Shown here piece after piece: positions 18,499 through 28,394 of a stretch of 64,000 nucleotides of DNA. This stretch comes from Chrysochromulina tobinii (lineage: Eukaryota > Haptophyta > Prymnesiales > Chrysochromulinaceae). The stretch is taken from positions 1 through 64,000 of the forward strand of contig JWZX01003205.1 in NCBI GenBank assembly GCA_001275005.1, read 5' to 3'. The notes beneath the pieces were generated by a model that was not told the origin of the DNA, ran no database searches, and saw only the letters and a list, made by a program, of their open reading frames with translations. The stretch's first letter is position 1; each line of letters starts with the position of its first letter. The position numbers and the translations under genes are program-made.

Positions 18499-21400
18499 AT
18501 GCAGCGGTGCACCAAAGAGATGGCGAGCGCCTTCTGTGCCTCGTTTCGTATTAAGCGAGCTCACGAAACCACTCGTGCACCTCAAGGTGCTAAAGTTAGG
18601 ACTGAACTGAACTTAACTGATGAGGACTGTGAAGCACGATCAAGGATGAGCGACTTTGTTGGGGACGACCCCGACTTCGCGGCGCTCTCCGAAGTCTTCG
18701 CGGAGCCATCCGAGTCGGAGAGTTCGGATTTGATCGAGGAGTTTTTTGGAGGGCAGCCCCTAACACAAATCTCAGACCCGCAGCCTCCGCCGCCGCCCAC
18801 CGTCCCTGGCGCACACGACGCCGGCGACGATTACGGCGAGATCGCTGCGGATATCGCGGCAGATAACGTGGCAGCTCACGTCGCCGCCATGGCGGATAAC
18901 ATGCCGCCGCCGGCGGCGGCTGGGAGGTCGAGCAGTATGGTCGCCATGGCCGGGCCGAGCGCTCCTGAGGTTCTTCCCGAAAGGCTCTTACATCTCGTCA
19001 ACTTAATAGCCAACCGAACCATATGGACACCGCAGAAGCACGACATTGCCCTGCTGCTCATGTACAAGGACAATCCCCAGCTCGCCCGCGTGCCTCGGCG
19101 GCCAGAGGCTGATAAGTACTTGGCGATCGGCCCGTGCGTCTTCTTCGTGGATAAGAGTATGCCAGCGGACGGGAAAAAGAGGAAAATGGAATCCAGTTCA
19201 CAGGCCGGCGGATCCTCCAACGACGAGTTGTGGATCAAGGGTACGAGCACCTCTGCAGCTGGCAGCTCGCTCGACAAGAATTTGCCGCCGAATGCAGGGT
19301 GCAGTGCCTTACTTCGCAAGAGTGGCGGGTTCACCCGAGCAGCTAAGGAGCTGTATGGCCCAAGGAGTATCGGACATTATTGTTTGGGCTACACTGAAGA
19401 GCATTCCAGCTTTCTCCCTGGCTGCGTCGAGGATCGAACACGAACGCTCCTCGTTGGGCGCAGCAAGGAGAAGTTTCAACCCTGTACTACCTGGCTGGTT
19501 CACTGCATGCCGACCGAGCACGACTCGGATGACGCAGAAAGCGCCGGTGCACCAGACAAGCCAGACGCGACCTTCGGAAAGGTCAGCGTGGACGAGTTGC
19601 GAATCAAGGGCGTGGATCTTTGGGAAGAGTTCCTGGAGATGAAACGACAGTGTCAGGAGCTCGTGCAGGAGCTTAACGAGAAGGTGAAGCGCTTAGAGGA
19701 TGGAGCTTCGGGCCACACAAGCCAGCGTGCCGATCTCGCTGAATGGATGCGCAAGTTGTCGGCAGACGAAGTGATTCGCCCGGGGGACATTGGACAAGTG
19801 CGCGGCGAGCGCTTCACCAGAGAAATCACCAGTGAGCCAGGTGGTATCATCTTTGTCGTGAGCTCCGCTCCTGCATTGGCGTTCAATATGCCCGAGGCTC
19901 CCGAGGAGCGCGCGGAGGGTGTGGTGCTCGCCTTTATCGGCCGTGTCCCCGTCTTCTGTGTGGGCGACGCACCGCTCGACTCCTTTCTGGTGCCATCCGG
20001 GCTCGACGATGGTTCGGCTCGCGCAGTGTCGTGGTCGCAGGTGATGAGCAATGAACCTTCTTCTCGAACGGAGCCTCTGCCCCTCTCTGCCTCTCACACG
20101 AGTTTTCGGATGTACCCCGTCTGTGTGCCATGCGCAGCTCGAGTCAGACGAGTCGTTGCGAGACCGGTGCTTTGGAGTCGTCTGGGGACACTTGCCGCCG
20201 GACACCGACGGTCGGCCGATGGTGCTCGCCTTCGTGTGTGCCCATCCGCAACAAACCTTTGGGAGGCTGCGCAACGTGGAACAGGTTGCCCCGCTCCGAA
20301 GCGAGCTCGTGCCTGCGCCTTTGTCCGGGCGGCGTCCGCTCGAACTGCGTCCGTACCAGATGGAATGCTTGAAAGCTGGGATGGCTGAGAACACCATCGT
20401 CTGTTTGGACACCGGCTTGGGCAAGACGCCAATCGCTGTGAAGCTCGTGGATCACTTCCTTGCCGCAGCAACAGAAGCATCGGACGGCAGCAAAGTCCTC
20501 TTCATCGTACCCACCGTTGTCTTGGTGGAGCAGCAGGCGCGAGTGTGCCGACAGTACAGCGCGAACGCACGTTGCGTCACCGAGCTCTGCGGCAACCGTC
20601 TGGGTGGGTGGACACAGGCGAGCTGGGACTTGTGCATCCAGACCAGCGATGTCCTTGTCGGCACACCCGCCATCTTTGCTGATGCTATCATTACTCGTGG
20701 ATACCTCGACTTGTCGCGGTTCTCGTTGATTGTGTTTGACGAGGTGCATAATGCAACTGGCAACAGCCCGATGGCTTCGCTGATGAACGATGCCTACTGG
20801 GCTGCCAAGGACAAGGGAGTTGCGGTGCCTCACATCCTCGGTTTGACCGCTTCCTTTGTCGCCGGAGCCATCGATGACCTCGCCGGCAAGCGTCAAGCTC
20901 TCGAGACGCTGATGGACTCCCAGATCTTTGCCCCAGAGGTGCCCGTCGAGTATTGCGGCACGCCAACGTTCCACACCGTAGCGTATCTCCCTGACGCGCT
21001 CGAGAACTATCAAGAGTTGGCTAGTGACAAGGTGGACGTCCTGCTGTCAAGCTTCGAGGGCGAGCCTATTCAAGTCAAGGATCGCAAGAAGATAGTGAAT
21101 CACGCGGCACACGTGCTCGTCGAGGGCGGCATGTCTGCCTTCCTTTTCTACCTCGGAGAGTCAGTTGCGTACCAGCTGCAAGGTATTGCTCAAAACTTGG
21201 CTGAAATGTCGGACGAGAACGCTAAGGCCTGTAGGCACAAGGCGAACCATCTTTGTAAGATACTCCCCGAGCTCCGTCGAAGGCTCAAGGAGGGAGCGAG
21301 AGGCCTGCAGGAGGACGGCCAGCTCACGAGTGCACCATTCGTCTCAGCCAAGGCCCGGCGTCTCCTCGAACTCGTTGAGGACAATTTGAAACGTCATGCC

Positions 21401-22726
21401 AACCAGGCGCAGTACAAGGGCATCGTGTTTGTCGAGCAGGTGGCATTGAGCTTCCCGCTCGCATACCTGCTGAATCAGCACTTTGAACGTCCAGACTGCG
21501 TCGGTGCGGCGTGCGGCGTACGTGCCGACGTCATCTCCGGTGTGGGCACGATGTCAAGCTCGCAACGAAGCGCAGTGCTCGAACGATTCAAGAAGGGAGA
21601 GGTTCGCATCCTGGTGGCCACCGCTGCCATCGAAGAGGGCCTCGACGTCAGCGACTGCCAATTTGTGGTACGGTACTCGCATTTCAACGTCCCAAAGAGC
21701 CATATCCAGGGCACAGGACGAGCACGCCATCGGAAGGCCGAGATCTACTATTTTGAGAATTCACCTGACGCGGAGTGCTTCAAGGCGGCGGAGATGAAGC
21801 TGGTTGCCCAGGACCCCTCTCTCGCACTGTGCGAAGCTGACCGCACCCAACTTGCGCGTGAGAGCTTGCGTAGCATTGAGGGCTTCTACCCTTTCGGGCA
21901 GGGCAGCGACGGGGGCGTCGTCAACATCTACAACTGCGTGCAAATCTTTACTGAGTACTGTAGCAAAGTGATGGGCCAGGGGCTCAATTTGCGACAGTTG
22001 AAGATCGAGGTCTACCGAACGGAAAAAGTCCGGGCGTTCCCGCTCGAGGAACGCGAATACCTGGCCCTGGTTCGCTACCCTTCTCCCGACGGATACCAAG
22101 AAGTGAGCTTCGAGGATGTGGGGGCGCATTGGGGCGATCGCGCTGTGATGGACGTCTTGATGCCCGGACGAGCCTTGGAGTCCATGGCTGACAAGGAGCG
22201 CCATCGCTTCCTGTACACGGTCGTGGTCAGGATGCGTCTGGCAGGCTATCTGACCGATGCCAACCAGCCGAGCCCCAGGGCCATCGTGGACACGAAGGCG
22301 GCAGTGGCTGCCATCTCGGCGCCCGACGAGTTCAACATCCTCGACCGCTTTGCGCCCGATGCGCTCGATCAAAGGTTCGGCTCCAGCGTCTCAATCAGCG
22401 CACCCGCACTCGAGCCAGACATGGCTGAGGCAGGCATGCCGCCCCCACCCCCGACTACTGAGAACCACAAGGGGAAACTGATGGAGAAGGCAGTGAAGCT
22501 GTGGAAGACGAGCGATGGGGTGCGATTTCAGACGCAAGTGTCTGGCCAGCCCCCAACTCAAATCTTCCAGGCCACCGTCACCCTCCTACCGTTGGGTGAG
22601 GACTGCAAGTTCACGGGTGCGCAAGCCTCGACGAAAATCAAGGCCGAGCAGGCGGCGGCCGCCGCGGCAATGCCTCGCATGGATGCTGAAATCGCCTGGC
22701 CTCTAGCAACGAAGCCAGCAACCTAG
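18499..22726 (+). CDS. Dicer-type DExD/H helicase with Dicer-dimer-like and dsRNA-binding domains, no RNase III
   Basis: Two exons, 18499-20040 and 20138-22726 (about 1,376 residues); the 97-base intron CAG|GTGATG...GCGCAG|CTC joins SWSQ to LESDESLRDRCFG. ATG 18646 (MSDFVGDDPDF) is another possible start. The N-terminal 500 residues are acidic and Pro-rich and unrecognised, with a short coiled coil (LEMKRQCQELVQELNEKVKR). The helicase has motif I LDTGLGKT, Ia VPTVVLVEQQ, II VFDEVHN, III GLTAS, V ATAAIEEGLDV and VI QGTGRARH, the Dicer/RLR/FANCM pattern. A segment with NIYNCVQIFTEYC resembles the Dicer dimerisation domain (DUF283). The C-terminus, about bases 22459-22690, is a dsRBD (FQATVTLLPL..., then an Ala-rich helix). 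Neither PAZ nor RNase III follows. The likely role is dsRNA sensing or small-RNA biogenesis with a separate nuclease. Confidence 0.85.
20041..20137 (+). other. GT-AG intron of the Dicer-type helicase gene
   Basis: Donor CGCAG|GTGATG, acceptor TGCGCAG|CTCGAG, 97 bases, pyrimidine-rich interior. Its removal shifts the reading frame exactly as required to enter the helicase domain. Confidence 0.8.
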
Positions 22727-23098
22727 CTTTTGCTTGCCTCTACGTGTACCTTGGTTCTATAGCTACGACGTACCCTGTTGACGGGCGGACGGGCCTGAAG
22801 CTGTGTTGTGCGGTACATGTACGAGTAGATCTGAATCGGGAGTCTGACTGAACGCATGCGAGCTCATACATGCCGCCATGATGAGCTACAAGCGAGGAGT
22901 TGTGAGGGCGGGATACGGGGATGGGTCCAGGGGTGATACGGGGGGACCGGCATTCGAGTCGATGCTAGTCCGAGACGTGAAGTATGTGGAGTTCGAGTTC
23001 ATTTCACGCTCCATTCGTCAATTCTTTCGTCACGCGACCGCTTCGTCAAAAAATTCACAATCAACGTTCGTGCCGTGTCTTCGCGATCTGCGGACGGA
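22727..23098. other. intergenic, no gene seen
   Basis: Spacer between the helicase 3' end and the PAS gene start, both on the plus strand. It contains no convincing coding frame; an AT-richer patch at 23020-23070 directly precedes the PAS gene start. Confidence 0.35.
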
Positions 23099-23804
23099 AT
23101 GGCGACATGGTGAGCGGCGGCGGGCGGGCGGGCGGGCGGGCATGCACACGCATCGCGTCCGTGCATCACTAACCGATCTTCATGTCATGTGCTGAGTTGC
23201 CAACAGGGATGGAGCAGAAGACTACGCAAGCTCACCAAACTCTTGGCGCTCGGAGACCCTCGCAAAGATGGCCGTGAATAACAATGCAGTGATCATCACG
23301 GAGACGAAAGCGCCCGGCCGAATCATCGCCTGCAACGCCGCGTGGACTCAGCTCTGCGGTTATGCACCAGAAGACGCGCTCGGCAAGACGCCTCGCATGC
23401 TGCAGGGCAAGGACACCTCGGTATGCAAGGCGCGATCCTTCACACGGCAGTGCCACCAGAACAAGATCCGGAGCGAAGAGAACGGATTTGCAGCGTGGCA
23501 GGGAAGGGCGCGTACAAAACTCGTCAACTACACCAAGGACGGCCGCGAGTTTGTGCACTGTCTTCAAACGCTCCGCGTTATGGATGAGGACACGGGCGAA
23601 GAGTTCTTTCTGACGGAGTCGCACGAGGAGACTGATAACGGCATCTATGCCGCCATGATCAAAGGGCAGGAAGCGCCTTCTCGATTCCCGATTCGGGATG
23701 GCGCTCTCTACGTCCTGTTGGTCTCCGCGTGCCTCGCGCCAAGCGTACTGCCAGTCGTACAGGTCTGCCTTTCCGACCTGTCGACCTTCATGAACTGCGC
23801 ATAG
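23099..23804 (+). CDS. short LOV-like PAS protein lacking the photoactive cysteine
   Basis: Two exons: 23099-23109 (ATG GCG ACA TG) and 23207-23804, giving about 202 residues starting MATWDGAEDYASSPNSWRSE. The intron (97 bases, GTGAGC...CCAACAG) contains a CTAAC branch-point-like site. Residues about 25-150 form a PAS domain of the LOV type: NNAVIITET, IIACNAAWTQLCGYAPED, LGKTPRMLQGKDTS, LVNYTKDGREFVH, VMDEDTGEEFFL. The flavin-adduct motif GxNCRFLQG of phototropin-type LOV domains is GKTPRMLQG here, so the reactive Cys is missing. The tail has a hydrophobic stretch (ALYVLLVSACLAPSVLPVVQV), possibly membrane-associated. It may be a non-photochemical flavin or ligand sensor or an interaction module; no effector domain is fused. 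Confidence 0.75.
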
Positions 23805-24455
23805 TGGGCATGACGAGCCCAGCCTTGCTGCTGCGGCCCTGCTCAAACGGATGCGAAGGCCATTGACGAACGATCGGCGCCGAGCACATACCATTTCTCC
23901 TCGGGCGCGATCGCTGGCGGTGTTGATCATTTGGCAGAGAAATACGGCGTGCTCAACTGTGAAGCTGTGGGTCTCACTCTGTCTGAACTCTCTGTCAGAG
24001 ACGCGAGTTTTGAGAGCCAAGCGTGCGCGCCGGCGGACCGATCGCGGACGGATCAGGCGCCGCGCCGCTCGTCTTTCTAGACTAACAACCACACATTTGT
24101 GGCGATCGTGTAACACGTACACCCCAGTCCCATGCACAGTCCCCAGGGCGGAGCGCGAGCGGGCTACCGACGAGTACCGCTACTAGAACCACACAGTCAC
24201 AGACGAGACGCAAGACGCCCTGGGCCTGGCGACACCCCGGGATCAGGTTATGCGTGGGAGATGTCCCCCCGCCGGTCTATTGTGGAACCACCCGCCCCGA
24301 GGGGTTTTCGGTCAAATTGTGGGTTTTAATTAAGCCCCCACATCTGGATCATCTATTTCTGTCGGCAGTTGTCACAACTCACTGTAACGTTCGAGGTCTG
24401 CAACAGGGCAACGTTCCCAAGCAACCGCTCACGCACGTCCACTCGCCCGACGACA
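23805..24455. other. intergenic, no gene seen
   Basis: No frame here starts at a good ATG or resembles a known family. The region from about 24240 to 24350 is AT-richer with ttttaattaag and may be the promoter of the next plus-strand gene. Confidence 0.35.
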
Positions 24456-24767
24456 ATGCCATCGCAGGAGTCCTCACCTGTGTCCACACCTCGCACCCCG
24501 GCATCGACACCACGCGCGGATCGCTCGCCGCCCCTCCCTCTGCGCCAGCCACGCGCACGGCCAGGAACTCTGGAGAGCGAAGAGATTTACAATCCTGACA
24601 TGATGCGGCTCCTCCTCAGCGAAGACTGCCTGGAATCGGACGGCAAGGAAAACACGCCCCCATTCATCCTGCGTGCGGCGCGGCGCCACGAGCGCCTGAC
24701 GCCGCGGCGTCTCTCCGATGCGCTGCAGGACTCCAACCCGTCGACGCGTCAGATGCTCACCTTGTAA
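24456..24767 (+). CDS. small S/T-P-rich protein with KEN-box motif
   Basis: A 103-residue frame starts MPSQESSPVSTPRTPASTPR at ATG 24456. It has at least seven Ser-Pro or Thr-Pro sites in the first 40 residues, then SEEIYNPDMMRLLLSEDCLE, then SDGKENTPPFILRA and RLTPRRLSDALQDSNPS. KEN followed by TPP resembles an anaphase-promoting-complex KEN degron, and the S/T-P sites would suit cyclin-dependent kinases. This is motif-level inference for a short protein; no family is recognised. Codon use resembles its neighbours, and the stop is TAA at 24767. Confidence 0.5.
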   Translation: MPSQESSPVSTPRTPASTPRADRSPPLPLRQPRARPGTLESEEIYNPDMMRLLLSEDCLESDGKENTPPFILRAARRHERLTPRRLSDALQDSNPSTRQMLTL

Positions 24768-25001
24768 CTGAGGTTCACGCGCGCCAAGCGGTGAGGCATC
24801 CTATCGACTATGCGACTGCTTCGTGGCGTGGCATATCATGAGTGATCTGCTGAATATGTGTTTACGCGTTGATATTTCTCCCTCAAACCGCACTACTCCA
24901 CACCCGGACACACAGCCGAGCACACACCTCCAGCACACGCCCTTCACACACACACGAACGTGGCGTGGCCGTGGCATAGAGGCACGCAGCGCCGGCGGCC
25001 C

Positions 25002-25966
25002 TCAGGATTCAATCAGCTGCGTTGCAGGAGGTCGCCCCATGCTGCCGTCGGCCCCTGTGTGCATATGTCCCTGAGGCTGCTGCCTGCTCCCTGTTCCACT
25101 GTGGACGCCAAGCTTCCGACAGCGATCGTACATCACTATCGAGCCCGCGACGGCGACATTGTAGCTCGAGGCACGCACGCCATCCAGCGAGATGCAGTAC
25201 TGGCACGCGCTCACGACGCTCTTCGGCAGGCCGGCGTCCTCAGCTCCGAGTATGTACACCGCGCGCTCCGGGTGAACGAACTCGGCGAGAGGGATCCCGC
25301 CCATCTCCACGGCAACCCAGATTGTCGAGTAGGGCGCCGCCGCCGCGAAGGAGGCCCAGTCTTCGTAGCGGAGAGCAGGAATGTGCCGCCATGTCTTATA
25401 CGTATCCGCTGCCTTCTCCCAAGCATTTCGCTGGCCTATGGTGAAAATGTACGCAGCACCAAGCATAAAGGCGGAGCGTCACAGCGTGCCGACGTTCTCG
25501 ACGGACTTGGAGTTGTACACTCCAATCCCGAAGAAGCCACCAGTTGTGATTGCAGCGTCGGCTGACTGCACATCGCCAGCCGTCGCCTGTGCACCCTCTG
25601 CGAGCGACTGCCGACGACGTGCTGTAGTCACTGTCTCCATTGCTTCGTGAGTTAGAGCAGGCTGCTCAAGCATCACCTCGACACGACAGACTCCATGCTC
25701 ATCCGCGATCGGCATCGGTATGCACGAGTGTTCGCGAAGCCGCTCCCAACCCTCGAGCACCTTCGAGTAGAAGTAAGGCACCAGCCTATGCAACGGCACG
25801 TTGGCCTCCACCGAGCCCAATGCGTATAGTAGCTCAGCTCCAGAAATGGTGCTCGCCCCGGAGGCCTCAAGTCGGAGCACGCGTCGTTCCGAAGGGTCTC
25901 ACCCTTGAACATGTAGCGCAGCACCAGAATGGACTCCGCGATCGGCCCGGCTGCCATCGTCGCCAT
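25002..25966 (-). CDS. SpoU/TrmH-family RNA 2'-O-methyltransferase, interrupted by in-frame TGA
   Basis: The minus-strand frame from about 25880 to 25002 encodes a SPOUT methyltransferase of the SpoU class: GGFFGIGVYNSKSVENVGTL, RSAFMLGAAYIFTIGQR, TYKTWRHIPAL, VYILGAEDAGLPKSV (motif 2) and SYNVAVAGSIVMYDRCR (motif 3). Family members use S-adenosylmethionine to methylate ribose 2'-OH in tRNA or rRNA. Between GTL and RSAF the codon at 25479-25481 is TGA, where homologues have Trp (TGG). The frame is otherwise intact on both sides. The N-terminal part (LLYALGSVEANVPLHRLVPY) and a possible first ATG at 25966 in another frame are unresolved; a short intron or a frame break is needed to join them. 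Options are a nonsense allele or pseudogene, a consensus error, or read-through. Confidence 0.75.
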
Positions 25967-26140
25967 TCGGGTGCCAGAGGCGACGAAGGTGTGAATGCAA
26001 TCAGGCCGTTATCGGCCGGAAATAAGCCCCCCCCGAGTGTGTAGATAAGGTGGTTGGGCTGTTATGTGTGGCGGCGATAATTTTGCGTGTTGCATGTTTT
26101 TCTGTTCAGATGCGAGTGGTTCTAATTCCGCTGGTCCACA

Positions 26141-26650
26141 ATGCTGCCGTCCACAGCGCGTTTTTACGCTGGCGATGCGTACGCGGCAGTTCGAGCCCAC
26201 AATTTGGTCGCTCCTGCAGCTTTGCCCATATATGATTCGTGCGACGGCGTCCTCACACCCAATCATCTGACCGTCACTGCCAACGAGAACCCGATTGTGA
26301 ACCGTGAGAAACTGGTCAGCGCAGTCTCACGGCTTTGCCAAGTCGTAAAGCCACCCAAGCGACCTGCTGTCGTGTCATCGTGCTCGCTAGACGGGCACGA
26401 AGTCCGAGTCATGCACAAACTTGGGGTCGTGCAAGGAATTGAGGGGCAACGGCACGACGATTTGGTGGCCATCTACCATCTCCAACCGAGAAAGCGAGAC
26501 GTCCTCATGACATATCGGCCCACGCCAACACCGATAGGCGCGGCGATGCCTGTGCTGGAGAGACCCGAGTACGCTCCGGCGTTGATGAAAGTGGCGAATG
26601 CCGCGGTCGTCGGGCAACTCGCCCCATCACCGCACCAACCCAACCGTTAG
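26141..26650 (+). CDS. unrecognised 169-residue protein
   Basis: The frame starts at ATG 26141 (MLPSTARFYAGDAYAAVRAH) and ends with TAG at 26650. Codon use looks coding (many GTC, CTC, GCG codons and a balanced residue composition), and a central segment VVSSCSLDGHEVRVMHKLGV looks like a folded domain. I do not recognise it. It lies upstream of the cyclic-nucleotide-binding gene on the same strand, and could be its first exon; no splice pair that keeps both frames was convincing, so it is listed separately. Confidence 0.45.
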   Translation: MLPSTARFYAGDAYAAVRAHNLVAPAALPIYDSCDGVLTPNHLTVTANENPIVNREKLVSAVSRLCQVVKPPKRPAVVSSCSLDGHEVRVMHKLGVVQGIEGQRHDDLVAIYHLQPRKRDVLMTYRPTPTPIGAAMPVLERPEYAPALMKVANAAVVGQLAPSPHQPNR

Positions 26651-26946
26651 TCCGCAGACCCTTCGTCCCATCGCCACGGTTTGCACTTCGCGCCCGCGCT
26701 CCTGGCGCATTGGCTCATCCGCCGGCCTCGGCACGTGGCACGGCACGTGGCAGGGCGGCAAGTGGGTCGACACTTGGCACCGGCAACACTGTCGGCAGTG
26801 CTCCTGACGCTCCACCCGCGGAGTTACCCGCGGAGGCTGCGTCGTCTGCTACTACTCAAGCCGTGGCAGTCGCTTTGTCCGATGAGGTCGATGCTGCGGG
26901 TCTGTCGATACCGTCGGCGGCAGTCACGGCAGGGCCAGTCGCAGTG

Positions 26947-28104
26947 ATGGCGACGCCCGCGCAGAGGGAGAAGCGCCGTCGGTGCCAGCTCCGAGCAAAG
27001 ATGCGCCGCCTGCTTCGTCAGGCGATCAAGTTGGCTCTGGAGGATGTGGCCCTCGGTCGCACCATTGGAAGCAAGTCGTCCAACGCCCCTCTCGTTGACT
27101 TGGCGAAATTGACGCGCGTGGCGATGGAGACGCGCCGGATTGTCGACGCACTGAAGCGTTCGGACCTATTCGCACAAGTGGACGCGCAGCACTTGAGGCT
27201 CATTGCCTCCTCAGGCACGCGCCGTACGTACAAGAGGTATGACGTCCTCTATCGTGAAGGAGCGCCTGCGCAGTGCTTCTACATGCTCACGCGCGGAACT
27301 CTCATGGAGTCGAGCATGCACACGGCGAGCGCTGCATACGGTGCCGACGAGCCGAAGCTGCTCTCGGCGCGTGAGAACTTCACCATCCGGGGTGTCGGCC
27401 AAGGTGGAAGCGGCAAGGCCGACGAGCAAGGCGGCAGCGGCAAGACCGGCGGCGCGAGCGATGCCACGGGCACGAGCGGCTATGTGCTTTTCGGACTTGA
27501 GACACTGGTGGGACGTGCGCGTGAGTCGACGCTGTTGGCGATGAGCGACGTGGATGTGATCCGGTTCAACTCCAGCAATACCATCCTGGGCGGCGACACC
27601 TTTGCTCGCAGCCTCAAGCTCGACGCGAAGGCAGCTGCCAAAGTCGCCAAGCGCATCTTCCATGCATTCGTGTTCGGCGAGCTCTCGCGCATGCAACTCT
27701 TCCACGGGGTGATAGCAAAGACCCTCCGTGCGCTAGTGCCCCTCTTCACATTCGAAGAGATCGAGGAGGGCGCCCAGATTTTCGGGCTTGGCTACGCGCC
27801 GGACAAGGTGTACATCCTGATGCATGGGTCGGTTTACCTGCGGCGGCGCGACGGCACCCGATTCGCAGCGCTCTCAGCCGAGCAGGGCCAGTCTGGGCGC
27901 GGCCTTGAGCCTCGAGAGCTCCCGACGTTTGGGGAGACGGCGATGCTCGATCGCAAGGCGCGCACGACGTCGGCGATCGCGGTGACAGCCTGCAAGCTTT
28001 TAGTGCTGCACGCGGAGCACTTTGGGGCGTGCACGGACCTCGTGCCTGATATCAAGGAACGTCTGCGTTCCCTGGGAGATATGCCGCTGAAGGGTGCGCA
28101 GTAA
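26947..28104 (+). CDS. protein with two cyclic nucleotide-binding domains
   Basis: The first in-frame ATG is 26947 (MATPAQREKRRRCQLRAKM), but the frame is open from at least 26710, so an upstream exon may add residues. Length from this ATG is 385. A basic helix is followed by CNB domain 1 (LFAQVDAQHLRLIASSGTRR, YKRYDVLYREGAPAQCFYML, with a Gly-rich insert) and CNB domain 2 (LFTFEEIEEGAQIFGLGYAP, KVYILMHGSVYLRR, FGETAMLDRKARTTSAIA). The phosphate-binding cassette of domain 2 keeps FGE...R.TSA. Domain 1 is looser (FGLETLVGRARESTLLA). The layout resembles PKA regulatory subunits or CNB-only sensors, but no inhibitor site or dimerisation domain is obvious. Confidence 0.8.
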   Translation: MATPAQREKRRRCQLRAKMRRLLRQAIKLALEDVALGRTIGSKSSNAPLVDLAKLTRVAMETRRIVDALKRSDLFAQVDAQHLRLIASSGTRRTYKRYDVLYREGAPAQCFYMLTRGTLMESSMHTASAAYGADEPKLLSARENFTIRGVGQGGSGKADEQGGSGKTGGASDATGTSGYVLFGLETLVGRARESTLLAMSDVDVIRFNSSNTILGGDTFARSLKLDAKAAAKVAKRIFHAFVFGELSRMQLFHGVIAKTLRALVPLFTFEEIEEGAQIFGLGYAPDKVYILMHGSVYLRRRDGTRFAALSAEQGQSGRGLEPRELPTFGETAMLDRKARTTSAIAVTACKLLVLHAEHFGACTDLVPDIKERLRSLGDMPLKGAQ

Positions 28105-28394
28105 GGTGCGCGATCAAACTTTACGCTCGTCGCGTGCGGAGCCGCGAGGCACCCGCGTGTGTGCCACATGTTCGTGTTTGCAAGCTTTGACCTTTGTGCA
28201 AGCTTTGTGCAAGCTAAGGGTGCAAGCTATGTGCAAGCTACATGTATGTGCTGCTGGGTGTTTGTGTCGAAGAGTTGTGCGTCAATTTTGCTCTACATGT
28301 AAATTTGCATGCACCCATAATTATATCTCCGACCAACTTACCTATAAATTAAAAGATTAGTTAGCGAAACGATTCTTCCATCTCACAGGCATCA

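Noticed and set aside
22878-23195. 105-codon plus-strand frame before the PAS gene
   Set aside because: It runs through the intron of the PAS gene and resembles no protein; the spliced model explains the sequence better.
25479-25481. Selenocysteine at the SpoU TGA
   Set aside because: Relatives have Trp, not Cys, at this place, and no SECIS-like element was noticed.
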